From Streptomyces griseus (GTDB lineage: Bacteria > Actinomycetota > Actinomycetes > Streptomycetales > Streptomycetaceae), in contig NZ_UAVD01000038.1 in the NCBI RefSeq assembly GCF_900460065.1, positions 1 to 64,000 of the forward strand: a stretch of DNA of 64,000 nt. Direction: 5' to 3'. The notes beneath the pieces are model-generated. The model did no database searches, was not told the DNA's origin, and saw only the letters and a program-made list of their open reading frames with translations. This document shows positions 34,232 to 42,617 of the stretch, piece by piece; the stretch's first letter is position 1; each line of letters begins with the position of its first letter. The position numbers and the translations under genes were made by a program.

Positions 34232-34673
34232 CGGCTTCTTGCTCCGTCCTCCTCGGTTGAACAAGGACAGTAATGACGCAGTGCTACCAACGTCATTACA
34301 TCTGAGCGGAAATTGAGCATAACGATCCGGCGGCAACCGGACACTCCGTGTGAACGGGACGTCACGCGCCGCCCCGGGGGCGTACCGGGTGCATAACGGA
34401 AACCCTGCTGTAACCGGGAGGCTCTTGACTGGTACGCCGTTCATCGGCGTGGATGCCTTGAACGGGGAAGACGTGAAACACCGCGGAACGGGAAGCCTCA
34501 TCGGGGCTCTCGGGGAGTCCCGCGGATGACGCGCGGGTTAATGTCGGGCCCTGCCCGGTGACACCGTGCGACGGTGCCGACGGCGCGAACGAACCACGGG
34601 AGCCGCACGGCCACCGGAGAAGCACAGGGACCCGAGAAGCCTCACGGCCCCGGGAGAAACGGAGAGGAGGGCC
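34232..34673. other. Divergent intergenic region gluA / response regulator
   Basis: 442 bases without a gene. Near gluA it holds the GTAATGACG dyad; toward the response regulator it is GC-rich, with TAATGTCGGG-type motifs and a TTGACT at about 34424 as promoter candidates. Confidence 0.5.
34270..34299. promoter_or_regulatory. AT-rich inverted repeat upstream of gluA
   Basis: Perfect 9-bp arms GTAATGACG and CGTCATTAC (34270-34278 and 34291-34299) with a 12-bp spacer, 39-68 bases before the gluA start. Unusual for its low GC in a GC-rich genome; a good operator candidate for glutamate- or nitrogen-responsive control. I do not recognise the cognate regulator. Confidence 0.6.
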
Positions 34674-35366
34674 ATGAGACTGCTGCTCGTCGAGGACGAC
34701 GACCATGTCGCGGCGGCCCTGTCCGCCGTGCTCGCCCGGCACGGTTTCCAGGTCGTGCACGCCCGTAACGGCGAAGAGGCCCTGCGCGCCCTGCTGCCCG
34801 CCGAGAAGGAGCCCTTCGGGGTCATCCTCCTGGACCTCGGACTGCCCGACCAGGACGGCTACGAGGTGTGCGGGAAGATCCGCAAACGCACCGCGACCCC
34901 CGTGATCATGGTCACCGCCCGGGCCGACGTGCGCTCACGCATCCACGGGCTCAACCTCGGCGCCGACGACTACGTCACCAAGCCGTACGACACCGGCGAA
35001 CTGCTCGCCCGCATCCACGCGGTCGCCCGGCGCACCACCAGCGGCGAGGACACCGCGCCGACCCCCGTCGCCGCCCTGCGCCTCGGCCCGGTCGCCATCG
35101 AGCTGCCGACCCGCCGGGTCAGCGTCGACGGCGCGGAAGTCCAGCTCACCCGCAAGGAGTTCGACCTGCTGGCCCTGCTCGCCCAGCGCCCCGGCGTCGT
35201 CTTCCGCCGCGAGCAGATCATCAGCGAGGTCTGGCGCACCAGCTGGGAGGGGACCGGACGCACCCTGGAGGTCCACGTCGCCTCCCTGCGCTCCAAACTG
35301 CGGCTCCCCGCCCTGATCGAGACCGTGCGGGGCGTCGGCTACCGGCTCGTCGCACCGTCCGCGTAA
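34674..35366 (+). CDS. Two-component response regulator, OmpR/PhoB type
   Basis: 230-residue regulator. Receiver domain residues 1-115: acidic pair EDDD at 7-10, phosphoacceptor Asp54 in VILLDLGLPDQDGYE, switch Thr in VITVTAR-like MVTAR, and Lys in VTKPYD. Winged-helix DNA-binding domain about 135-225: LTRKEFDLLALLAQRPGVVFRREQIISEVW and VHVASLRSKL. ATG 34674 is preceded by GGAGAGGAGG. The kinase gene follows after 19 bases. The group with a TAXI-type binding protein hints at sensing of an organic acid (inference). Confidence 0.93.
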   Translation: MRLLLVEDDDHVAAALSAVLARHGFQVVHARNGEEALRALLPAEKEPFGVILLDLGLPDQDGYEVCGKIRKRTATPVIMVTARADVRSRIHGLNLGADDYVTKPYDTGELLARIHAVARRTTSGEDTAPTPVAALRLGPVAIELPTRRVSVDGAEVQLTRKEFDLLALLAQRPGVVFRREQIISEVWRTSWEGTGRTLEVHVASLRSKLRLPALIETVRGVGYRLVAPSA

Positions 35367-35385
35367 CCGGCGGGGACGTCTCCCG

Positions 35386-36780
35386 GTGCGCTCCCGTCTG
35401 CTCCCGCTGCTCATCGTCCTGATGGCCGCCGTCCTGGTCACCCTCGGCTTCCCGCTCGCGATCAGCGTGGCCGCCGCCGAGCAGCAGCGGCTGGTGATCG
35501 ACCGGATCGACGACACCGCACGGTTCGCCGCCCTCGCGCAGTCCATCACCGACACCTCCCCGGACAGCGAGGAGCGGCGCCGCACCCTCCAGACCGACCT
35601 GGAGCTCTACGCCTCGGTGTACGACATCCGCGCCGGCGTCTTCTTCCGGGACGACCGGGCCCTGGCCAAGGCCCCCGGCTACTGGACCCTGCCCGCCGAG
35701 GGCGAGGGGCGCACGGCCTTCAACGAGGCGCTGCTGGGCCGCCGCTCGCACGACCCCCCGCAGGTCTGGCCCTGGCGCGACGGCCGCGTCGTCGTCGCCT
35801 CGCCCGTCGTGCGCGACGGCGACGTCGTCGCCGTGGTCGTCCTCGACTCGCCCACCGGCGAGATGCGGTCGCGGATCCTGCGGACATGGCTGTTCATCGG
35901 CCTCGGCGAGGCCCTGGCGCTGCTGGTGGCGGTCGGCGCCGCGGTACGGCTCACCGGCTGGGTCCTGCTGCCCGTACGGACCCTCGACGCGGCCACCCAC
36001 GACATCGCCGGCGGCCGTATGCGCTCCCGGGTCGCCGCCTCCGCCGGGCCGCCGGAACTCAGACGCCTGGCCCGTTCCTTCAACGAGATGGCGGACAACG
36101 TCGAGGACGTGCTGGAGCAGCAGCGCGCCTTCGTCGCCGACGCCTCGCACCAACTGCGCAACCCGCTCGCCGCCCTGCTGCTCCGCATCGAGCTGCTCGC
36201 CCTGGAGCTGCCCGAGGACAGCGAGGAGATCGCGGCCGTGCGCACCGAGGGGAAGCGGCTGGCCCGGGTCCTCGACGACCTCCTGGACCTCGCGCTGGCC
36301 GAGCACGCCGAGGCGGACCTCCAGCTGATCGACATCGTCCCGCTCGCCGCCGAGCGGGTCGCCTCCTGGCGCCCGATGGCGGAGCGGGAGGGCGTGAACC
36401 TCACCCTGGACGGGGCGCCGGCGGCCACCGCCTGGGCCGACCCCGTCGCGCTCTCCAGCGCCCTGGACGCGGTCGTCGACAACGCCCTGAAGTTCACCCC
36501 CGCCGGAGAGGACGTCACCGTCACCGTCGCCGCCGGAGCCCGCGAGGCGACCGTCGTGGTCGCCGACCGTGGCCCCGGCCTCACCGAAGCGGAGCTGGAA
36601 CGCGTCGGGGACCGCTTCTGGCGCAGCACCCGCCACCAGAACGTCAGCGGATCGGGCCTGGGCCTCTCCATCTCCCGGGTGCTGCTCGCGGCGGGCGGCG
36701 GCTCGATCGCGTACGAGCACCACGAACCGCACGGCCTGCGGGTGACCGTCACCGTCCCCCGCGACCAGCCGGGGAGCTGA
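35386..36780 (+). CDS. Two-component sensor histidine kinase
   Basis: 464-residue membrane kinase. TM1 residues about 5-28, an extracytoplasmic sensor region 32-165, TM2 about 166-195, HAMP (PVRTLDAATHDIAGGRMRSR) and HisKA with H255 in ADASHQLRNPLAALLLRIELLALE. HATPase_c motifs: DNALKF (N box), DRGPGL (G1) and GSGLGLSI (G2). GTG 35386 lies 19 bases after the response regulator stop. The sensor region shows no named domain; the adjacent convergent TAXI protein may present the ligand (inference). Confidence 0.93.
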   Translation: MRSRLLPLLIVLMAAVLVTLGFPLAISVAAAEQQRLVIDRIDDTARFAALAQSITDTSPDSEERRRTLQTDLELYASVYDIRAGVFFRDDRALAKAPGYWTLPAEGEGRTAFNEALLGRRSHDPPQVWPWRDGRVVVASPVVRDGDVVAVVVLDSPTGEMRSRILRTWLFIGLGEALALLVAVGAAVRLTGWVLLPVRTLDAATHDIAGGRMRSRVAASAGPPELRRLARSFNEMADNVEDVLEQQRAFVADASHQLRNPLAALLLRIELLALELPEDSEEIAAVRTEGKRLARVLDDLLDLALAEHAEADLQLIDIVPLAAERVASWRPMAEREGVNLTLDGAPAATAWADPVALSSALDAVVDNALKFTPAGEDVTVTVAAGAREATVVVADRGPGLTEAELERVGDRFWRSTRHQNVSGSGLGLSISRVLLAAGGGSIAYEHHEPHGLRVTVTVPRDQPGS

Positions 36781-36817
36781 CGGGGCGGGACGGCCGGGCC
36801 TCAGGAACGGCGGGGCC

Positions 36818-37819
36818 TCACGGCTTCACCGAGCGGTAGTAGGCCTTGGCGCCGTCGTGCACGATCAGCGGATCCGTGTAGATCGCCGTCCGCAGATCCA
36901 CCAGCTGCGCCGCGTGCACCTCACGGCCGATCCGGTCCCGGCTGTTGATCACCGTCCGGGTGAAGGCCTCGGTCAGGGCCGCGTCCGTACGGTCGGTCGT
37001 GACGAGCAGGTTGGCGACGGCGACCGTGGGCACCGCCTGCCCCTGCTGGGCCTGCGGGTACACGTCGGCGGGCATCATGGCGGACCGGTAGAAGCGGGTG
37101 GGACCGGTCGCCGCCTGGAGCTTCGCGACCAGCTCCGCCTCCAGCGGCACCAACCGGATGTCGAAGCGTTGCGACAGCTCCTGCACGGCCGCTGTCGGCA
37201 GCCCGCCCGACCAGAAGAAGGCGTCGAGATCGCCCTGGGACAGCCTCACGGGCATGGTGTCGATGCCCACCGGCACCGGTGTGACGTCGGCGGCCGGATC
37301 GAGCCCCGCCGCCGCCAGCAGCCGGTCCGCGACCAGCCGCACCCCGGACCCCTCCTGGCCCACGCCCACCCGCTTGCCCCGCAGGTCGGAGACCGTCCGC
37401 ACATCGGAGTCGCGGGGGACGACCAGCTGCACGTAGTCGTCGTACAGCCGGACGCAGCCGCGCAGTCGCTGCGCCCCCGGCCTGCCGTCGCGCAGATACG
37501 TGGCCACCGCGTCGGCGGTGGCGATGGTGAAGTCGGCCTCGCCCGTCGCCACCCGGGCGAGGTTCTGCTGCGAGCCCTCGCTGGTCCGCAGCCGTATCGA
37601 CACCTCCGGGATGTCGTTGGCGAGCGCGCCCTCCAGCCGTTCCCCGTACCGCTGGTAGACGCCGCTCGGCACTCCGGTGGAGAAGGTGAGCGACCCGCTC
37701 GGGACCCCCTCGTCCCCCCGGGGCTGCAGCCACCACGCGAGCAGCCCGAGCACGACCGCGAGGACGGCGCCCGTCTGCAGGGTGCGGCGGCGGCCGAATC
37801 GGGACAGAGCGTGGAACAT
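36818..37819 (-). CDS. TAXI family TRAP-type solute-binding protein, membrane-anchored
   Basis: 333-residue protein. One N-terminal hydrophobic segment (residues about 15-34, TGAVLAVVLGLLAWWLQ) without a lipobox or obvious cleavage site, then a TAXI solute-binding domain: LTFSTGVPSGVYQRYGERL, SEGSQQNLARVATGEADFTIATADAVATY, GKRVGVGQEGSGVRLVADRLL and AFFWSGGLPTAAVQELS. No TRAP permease subunit lies nearby. That fits an orphan sensor-type binding protein, possibly working with the convergent two-component system. ATG 37819. Confidence 0.88.
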   Translation of the reverse strand: MFHALSRFGRRRTLQTGAVLAVVLGLLAWWLQPRGDEGVPSGSLTFSTGVPSGVYQRYGERLEGALANDIPEVSIRLRTSEGSQQNLARVATGEADFTIATADAVATYLRDGRPGAQRLRGCVRLYDDYVQLVVPRDSDVRTVSDLRGKRVGVGQEGSGVRLVADRLLAAAGLDPAADVTPVPVGIDTMPVRLSQGDLDAFFWSGGLPTAAVQELSQRFDIRLVPLEAELVAKLQAATGPTRFYRSAMMPADVYPQAQQGQAVPTVAVANLLVTTDRTDAALTEAFTRTVINSRDRIGREVHAAQLVDLRTAIYTDPLIVHDGAKAYYRSVKP

Positions 37820-37952
37820 GCGCGCGATCCTGCCAGCTCGACCACCCCTCTGACCAGGCTTCCCCGTGAGGACCGGCCCACAGCGGGCGGGGAGCGCGCG
37901 GGACGGGAGCAGCCGGGGAAGGCGCGGTCCGGCCACCGCCTACCCTTGTCCC

Positions 37953-39473
37953 ATGAGCAGCGGCAACCGGAGCGAAGCAGTGGACGTCCAGAAGAGCTAC
38001 GAGGTGCGCACCTACGGGTGCCAGATGAACGTCCACGACTCCGAACGGCTGTCGGGTCTCCTGGAGGGCGCCGGCTACGTCCGGGCCCCCGAAGGCTCCG
38101 ACGGCGACGCCGACGTCGTCGTCTTCAACACCTGCGCGGTGCGCGAGAACGCCGACAACAAGCTGTACGGGAACCTCGGCCGCCTCGCGCCCATGAAGAC
38201 CAAGCGCCCCGGGATGCAGATCGCCGTCGGCGGCTGCCTCGCGCAGAAGGACCGCGACACCATCGTCAAGCGGGCCCCCTGGGTCGACGTCGTCTTCGGC
38301 ACCCACAACATCGGCAAGCTGCCGGTGCTCCTGGAGCGCGCCCGCGTCCAGGAGGAGGCGCAGATCGAGATCGCCGAGTCCCTGGAGGCCTTCCCCTCCA
38401 CGCTTCCCACCCGCCGCGAGTCCGCCTACGCCGCGTGGGTCTCCATCTCGGTCGGCTGCAACAACACCTGCACCTTCTGCATCGTCCCGGCGCTGCGCGG
38501 CAAGGAGAAGGACCGCCGCACCGGCGACATCCTGGCCGAGATCGAGGCCCTGGTCGCCGAGGGCGTCTGCGAGATCACCCTGCTCGGCCAGAACGTCAAC
38601 GCGTACGGCTCCGACATCGGCGACCGCGAGGCCTTCTCCAAGCTGCTGCGCGCCTGCGGAAGGATCGAGGGCCTGGAGCGCGTCCGCTTCACCTCGCCGC
38701 ACCCCCGCGACTTCACCGACGACGTCATCGCCGCCATGGCCGAGACGCCCAACGTGATGCCGCAGCTGCACATGCCGATGCAGTCCGGATCGGACACCGT
38801 CCTGAAGGCGATGCGCCGCTCGTACCGCCAGGAGCGCTTCCTGGGAATCATCGAGAAGGTGCGCGCCGCGATGCCGGAGGCCGCCATCTCCACCGACATC
38901 ATCGTGGGCTTCCCCGGCGAGACGGAGGAGGACTTCGAGCAGACGATGCACGCCGTCCGCGAGGCGCGGTTCGCCAACGCGTTCACCTTCCAGTACTCCA
39001 AGCGCCCCGGGACCCCCGCCGCCGACATGGACGGCCAGATCCCCAAGGAGGTCGTCCAGGAGCGGTACATGCGCCTGTCCGCCCTCCAGGAGCAGATCTC
39101 CTGGGACGAGAACAAGAAGCAGGTCGGCCGCACCCTGGACGTCATGGTCGCGGAGGGCGAGGGCCGCAAGGACGGTGCCACGCAGCGCCTCTCCGGCCGC
39201 GCCCCCGACAACCGGCTGGTCCACTTCACCCAGCCCGAGAAGGCCGTGCGCCCCGGCGACGTGGTGACCGTCGAGATCACCTACGCCGCCCCGCACCACC
39301 TGCTCGCCGAGGGCACCCCGCTCGCCGTACGGTCCACCCGAGCGGGCGACGCCTGGGAGAAGCGCACCACCGGCGCGGCCGCCAAGCCCGCCGGAGTGAT
39401 GCTCGGCCTCCCCGGCATCGGCGCCCCGGAGCCGCTTCCGGCCGCCGGGGCCCCGGCCTGCGGCATCGGCTGA
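37953..39473 (+). CDS. miaB: tRNA-2-methylthio-N6-dimethylallyladenosine synthase MiaB
   Basis: 506-residue radical-SAM methylthiotransferase acting on i6A37 of tRNAs made by MiaA. N-terminal cluster cysteines C23 (TYGCQMNVHDSER), C61 (FNTCAVRENA) and C95 (GGCLAQ); radical-SAM motif CNNTCTFC (C169, C173, C176); TRAM domain near 395-470. A Gly/Ala/Pro-rich tail is actinobacterial. TACCCT at 37941-37946 stands 6 nt before ATG with no ribosome site, so a leaderless transcript is likely. miaA is 1.6 kb downstream. Confidence 0.97.
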   Translation: MSSGNRSEAVDVQKSYEVRTYGCQMNVHDSERLSGLLEGAGYVRAPEGSDGDADVVVFNTCAVRENADNKLYGNLGRLAPMKTKRPGMQIAVGGCLAQKDRDTIVKRAPWVDVVFGTHNIGKLPVLLERARVQEEAQIEIAESLEAFPSTLPTRRESAYAAWVSISVGCNNTCTFCIVPALRGKEKDRRTGDILAEIEALVAEGVCEITLLGQNVNAYGSDIGDREAFSKLLRACGRIEGLERVRFTSPHPRDFTDDVIAAMAETPNVMPQLHMPMQSGSDTVLKAMRRSYRQERFLGIIEKVRAAMPEAAISTDIIVGFPGETEEDFEQTMHAVREARFANAFTFQYSKRPGTPAADMDGQIPKEVVQERYMRLSALQEQISWDENKKQVGRTLDVMVAEGEGRKDGATQRLSGRAPDNRLVHFTQPEKAVRPGDVVTVEITYAAPHHLLAEGTPLAVRSTRAGDAWEKRTTGAAAKPAGVMLGLPGIGAPEPLPAAGAPACGIG

Positions 39474-39687
39474 CTGCCGGCCCGGGGCCCCGGGCCGGCC
39501 GGCTGCCCCGGCCGAAGGCCGTCGACCGGTCATGTGGCGCGCGGCCGGCGTGAACCGCGGACCCCGCCGGCCCGGCCCGGGGCCCCGCCGGGCCGCCCCG
39601 GGCCACCGGCCTCTCCACGGCCTCGCGCACGACCCGCGCTGGTCCATCCGCGTCGGTGCACGGCCTCCGGCAAGTACGCTGACCGGC

Positions 39688-40407
39688 ATGCTTGTCGCCG
39701 CCGCCGTGTGCCCCTGCCCGCCGCTCCTGGTGCCCGAGGTCGCCGCCGGGGCCGCCCCCGAGCTCGACGCCGCGCGTGACGCGTGCCTCGACGCGGTGGG
39801 GGTGCTCGCCGCCTCGCGCCCGGAGCTGCTCGTCGTCGTGGGACCGGGCGACGACCGTTCCGCCGGGCCCCGTCCGGCCGGGGCGCGCGGTTCCTTCCGG
39901 GGCGTCGGCGTGGACCTCGACGTGACGCTCGGCGACGCACCACCGGACGCCGCCGCCCCGGACCGGCCGCTGCCGCAGTCCCTCGCGGTGGGCGCCTGGC
40001 TGCTGGGCCGGGCCCGATGGACGGGCGCGCCCGTCGAAGGCTTCGTCCTGGCGGAGAGCGAGGGCGCCCCGGAGTGCGCGGCGGTCGGAGGCTCCCTCGC
40101 CCGGCGTGCCGAACGGGTCGCGCTCCTGGTGATGGGCGACGGCAGCGCCTGCCGCACCCTCAAGGCCCCCGGCTACCTCGACGAGCGGGCCGCGGCCTTC
40201 GACGCCGGCGCCACCGAGGCCCTGGGCTCCGCGGACCTCGACGCCCTCGCGGCCCTCGACGTGGCGCTCGCCCGTGAACTCAAGGCGGCCGGAAGGGCCC
40301 CCTGGCAACTGCTCGGCGGCGCCGCGCGGGACGCCGGACTCGCCGGCCGGCTGCTGTACGAGGACGCCCCCTACGGCGTGGGCTACACCGTCGCCGCCTG
40401 GTCCTGA
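39688..40407 (+). CDS. Class III extradiol dioxygenase-fold (LigB-like) protein
   Basis: 239-residue LigB-fold protein. Begins MLVAAAVCPCPPLLVPEVAAGAAPELDAARDACLD; later segments LLVVVGPGD and ALLVMGDGSACRTLKAPGYLDERAAAFDAG match the fold. The metal-binding histidines of true extradiol enzymes are absent in the expected N-terminal site (CPCPPLL here), so catalysis of ring cleavage is unlikely. The gene lies between miaB and miaA in Streptomyces, role unknown. TACGCT at 39675-39680, 7 nt before ATG, suggests a leaderless mRNA. Confidence 0.83.
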   Translation: MLVAAAVCPCPPLLVPEVAAGAAPELDAARDACLDAVGVLAASRPELLVVVGPGDDRSAGPRPAGARGSFRGVGVDLDVTLGDAPPDAAAPDRPLPQSLAVGAWLLGRARWTGAPVEGFVLAESEGAPECAAVGGSLARRAERVALLVMGDGSACRTLKAPGYLDERAAAFDAGATEALGSADLDALAALDVALARELKAAGRAPWQLLGGAARDAGLAGRLLYEDAPYGVGYTVAAWS

Positions 40408-40411
40408 ACGC

Positions 40412-40456
40412 ACCGGCGGCGGGCACGGAGCGCCTGGCCCCGTGCCCGCCGCCGGT
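40412..40456. terminator. Bidirectional terminator between LigB-like and antitoxin-family genes
   Basis: Perfect 17-bp stem (40412-40428 with 40440-40456), 11-nt loop, between convergent genes, starting 5 bases after the LigB-like stop. Confidence 0.85.
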
Positions 40457-40470
40457 CCGCGGTCACCGGG

Positions 40471-40824
40471 TCAGGAGGCGGGCGGCGGCGGAGGGGTGTT
40501 GCCGGGGGTACCCGAAGCACCAGGGGTCCCCGGCGCACCGGGAGCACCGGGCGTACCAGGGGCCCCGGGAGTGCCGGACGCACCGGGGGCGCCGGGAGCA
40601 CCGGGGGCGCCGCCGTCCTTGTTCCCCAGCTTGTCCACGGCCTCCTTGGCCTTGCGCGTCCCCGAGTCGATCTTGTCGCTGTACTTGCCCTTGGTCTTCT
40701 GGTCGACCGTGCGCGCGGCCTTGTCGAGGCCCTGCTCGATCTTGCCCCCGTGCTGCTGCGCGAGGTCGCCGACCTTGTCCTTGGCCGGTCCCAGCTTGGC
40801 CTTCAGGTTGTCCAGGAACCCCAT
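40471..40824 (-). CDS. Antitoxin-family (MT0933/Rv0909-like) protein with collagen-like tail
   Basis: 117-residue protein. The first 67 residues match the antitoxin family (GFLDNLKAKLGPAKDKVGDLAQQHGGKIEQGLDKAARTVDQKTKGKYSDKIDSGTRKAKEAVDKL). The last 45 residues are a G-x-P collagen-like repeat (GAPGAPGAPGASGTPGAPGTPG), then a Pro-rich end. No toxin gene is visible nearby, so the antitoxin label is by similarity only; a stress-type protein is possible. ATG 40824 is preceded by GGAAGGTGA. The repeat is low-complexity DNA and may vary in length. Confidence 0.82.
   Translation of the reverse strand: MGFLDNLKAKLGPAKDKVGDLAQQHGGKIEQGLDKAARTVDQKTKGKYSDKIDSGTRKAKEAVDKLGNKDGGAPGAPGAPGASGTPGAPGTPGAPGAPGTPGASGTPGNTPPPPPAS
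40498..40617 (-). repeat. G-x-P coding tandem repeat
   Basis: About 120 bases of near-regular 9-bp units (CCGGGCGCACCGG-like on the minus strand) coding the collagen-like tail of the antitoxin-family protein. Units vary at the third base, so the repeat is imperfect. Confidence 0.8.
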
Positions 40825-41044
40825 TGGGTCACCTTCCGTGCAGTGAGGACTGTTGAGAGCTGTTCGCGGGAGGTCTCTCCCGCCCCCATTGTCCGTCACT
40901 TGTCCGTTCCTGCCGTTTTTACACGCCTGTCGCGCTTCCCCGACGCCTCCTCGACGTCGCTCTCCGCGCCCGGCCGCGTACCCATGGACACCCGGCCGGA
41001 CACCCGGCGTGTTCGGGAGGCCCCGGATTTGGGAGACTGTCCCG

Positions 41045-41983
41045 GTGACCCCTCCCGCTTCCGCCCCCCGCGTCATCACCGTCGTAGGCCCCACCGCAGC
41101 CGGAAAGTCGGATCTGGGGGTCTTCCTCGCCCAGCGGCTCGGCGGCGAGGTGATCAACGCCGATTCCATGCAGCTCTACCGGGGCATGGACATCGGCACA
41201 GCGAAGCTGACGCTGCCCGAGCGCGAGGGCGTGCCGCACCGGCTGCTGGACATCTGGGACGTCACCGAGACCGCCAGCGTCGCCGAGTACCAGCGACTGG
41301 CCCGCCGGGAGATCGACCGGCTGCTCGCCGAGGGCCGCACACCGATCCTCGTCGGCGGATCCGGGCTGTACGTGAAGGGCGCCATCGACGCCCTGGAGTT
41401 CCCCGGCACGGACCCCGAGGTGCGTGCCCGCCTCGAAGCGGAGCTGGCCGAGCGCGGCTCGGGCGTGCTGCACGAACGTCTCGCCGCCGCCGACCCGGAC
41501 GCCGCCCGGTCCATCCTGGCGAGCAACGGCCGACGCATCGTCCGCGCCCTCGAGGTCATCGAGATCACCGGCAAGCCGTTCACCGCCAACCTCCCCGGCG
41601 ACGAGCCGGTCTACGACGCCGTGCAGATCGGCGTCGACGTGGAGCGCCCCGAACTGGACGAGCGCATCGCCCGGCGCGTCGACCGGATGTGGGACGCGGG
41701 GCTCGTGGACGAGGTGCGCGCCCTGGAGGCGGCCGGTCTGCGCGAGGGCCTCACGGCCTCGCGCGCCCTCGGATACCAGCAGATCCTCGCCGTGCTCGCG
41801 GGGGAGTGCACCGAGGACGACGCCCGGGCCGAGACCGTACGCGCCACCAAGCGCTTCGCCCGCCGTCAGGACTCGTGGTTCCGCCGCGACGCGCGTGTCG
41901 TGTGGCTCGGCGGCGGACACCGTGACCGGGGGGAACTCCCGCACCGGGCGCTGACGTTGGTCGAACGGGCGGTCACAGCCTGA
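41045..41983 (+). CDS. miaA: tRNA dimethylallyltransferase MiaA
   Basis: 312-residue enzyme that prenylates A37 of tRNAs reading U-starting codons, giving the MiaB substrate. P-loop VVGPTAAGKSDLGV (residues about 13-22), INADSMQLYRGMDIGTAK, VGGSGLYVKG, and the C-terminal RRQDSWFRRDARVVWL motif. GTG 41045; GAGACT at 41033-41038 is 6 nt upstream with no ribosome site, the leaderless pattern also seen for dapF and miaB. Confidence 0.96.
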   Translation: MTPPASAPRVITVVGPTAAGKSDLGVFLAQRLGGEVINADSMQLYRGMDIGTAKLTLPEREGVPHRLLDIWDVTETASVAEYQRLARREIDRLLAEGRTPILVGGSGLYVKGAIDALEFPGTDPEVRARLEAELAERGSGVLHERLAAADPDAARSILASNGRRIVRALEVIEITGKPFTANLPGDEPVYDAVQIGVDVERPELDERIARRVDRMWDAGLVDEVRALEAAGLREGLTASRALGYQQILAVLAGECTEDDARAETVRATKRFARRQDSWFRRDARVVWLGGGHRDRGELPHRALTLVERAVTA

Positions 41984-42084
41984 TCACGTGATGGCATCGG
42001 GAAGCTCCGGCCGTCAATGCGGCACCCGTGATCGTGCCATCATCGAGCATCGATCCACCAGTGGAGTCCGAGTTGGGAGGGCGC

Positions 42085-42543
42085 GTGGCGATGGAGGCCG
42101 GCCCTCGCGACACGGAGCAGCGCGACACCGAGCACGACGTGCCGTCGCCGCGGGAGACCGCGGGACGGCTGAGTCCCGACGGGCCCGACGAGCAGGACGT
42201 GGCCCCCGAGGTCGAGGTCGAGCTGCGGCCCACCCGCAAGCTGCGGATCTGGCAGCTCGCCCCCATCGTGGTGCTGGCCGCGGTCGGCTCGCTGATGTTC
42301 GCCTTCCCCCTCGCCTTCGAGTTCGGGGACGGCGGCGCCATCGTCGCCATGCTGGGGCTCCTGATCAGCTGCTGCGCGGCCGGCTGGGGCATGATGGCCG
42401 CCCGCCGGGTCGGGCACACCTGGCCGGGCCTGCCCTCCCGCGGCTCCGGCGCCCGCCCCGACTGGCGGGTGATCGCGCTGTACGTGGCGACCGGCGGCGC
42501 CCTGGTCGCCCTCGCCGTCTGGCGCGTGGCCCGACTGCGCTGA
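42085..42543 (+). CDS. Hypothetical membrane protein between miaA and dapF
   Basis: About 152 residues. The acidic N-terminus (1-60, Glu/Asp/Pro-rich) is followed by three hydrophobic segments (IWQLAPIVVLAAVGSLMFAFPLAF, GAIVAMLGLLISCCAAGWGMMAA, VIALYVATGGALVALAVWRV). GTG 42085 lies 6 bases after GGGAGGG; ATG 42091 is an alternative. Conserved position in Streptomyces, function unknown. Confidence 0.75.
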   Translation: MAMEAGPRDTEQRDTEHDVPSPRETAGRLSPDGPDEQDVAPEVEVELRPTRKLRIWQLAPIVVLAAVGSLMFAFPLAFEFGDGGAIVAMLGLLISCCAAGWGMMAARRVGHTWPGLPSRGSGARPDWRVIALYVATGGALVALAVWRVARLR

Positions 42544-42617
42544 CGGCGTCGCGGCGAGTCGGCGCGCGGCCGGGTCCGCCCGTGCGGGTGGTCGGCGCCG
42601 CCTCGTACAGTTGGCCT

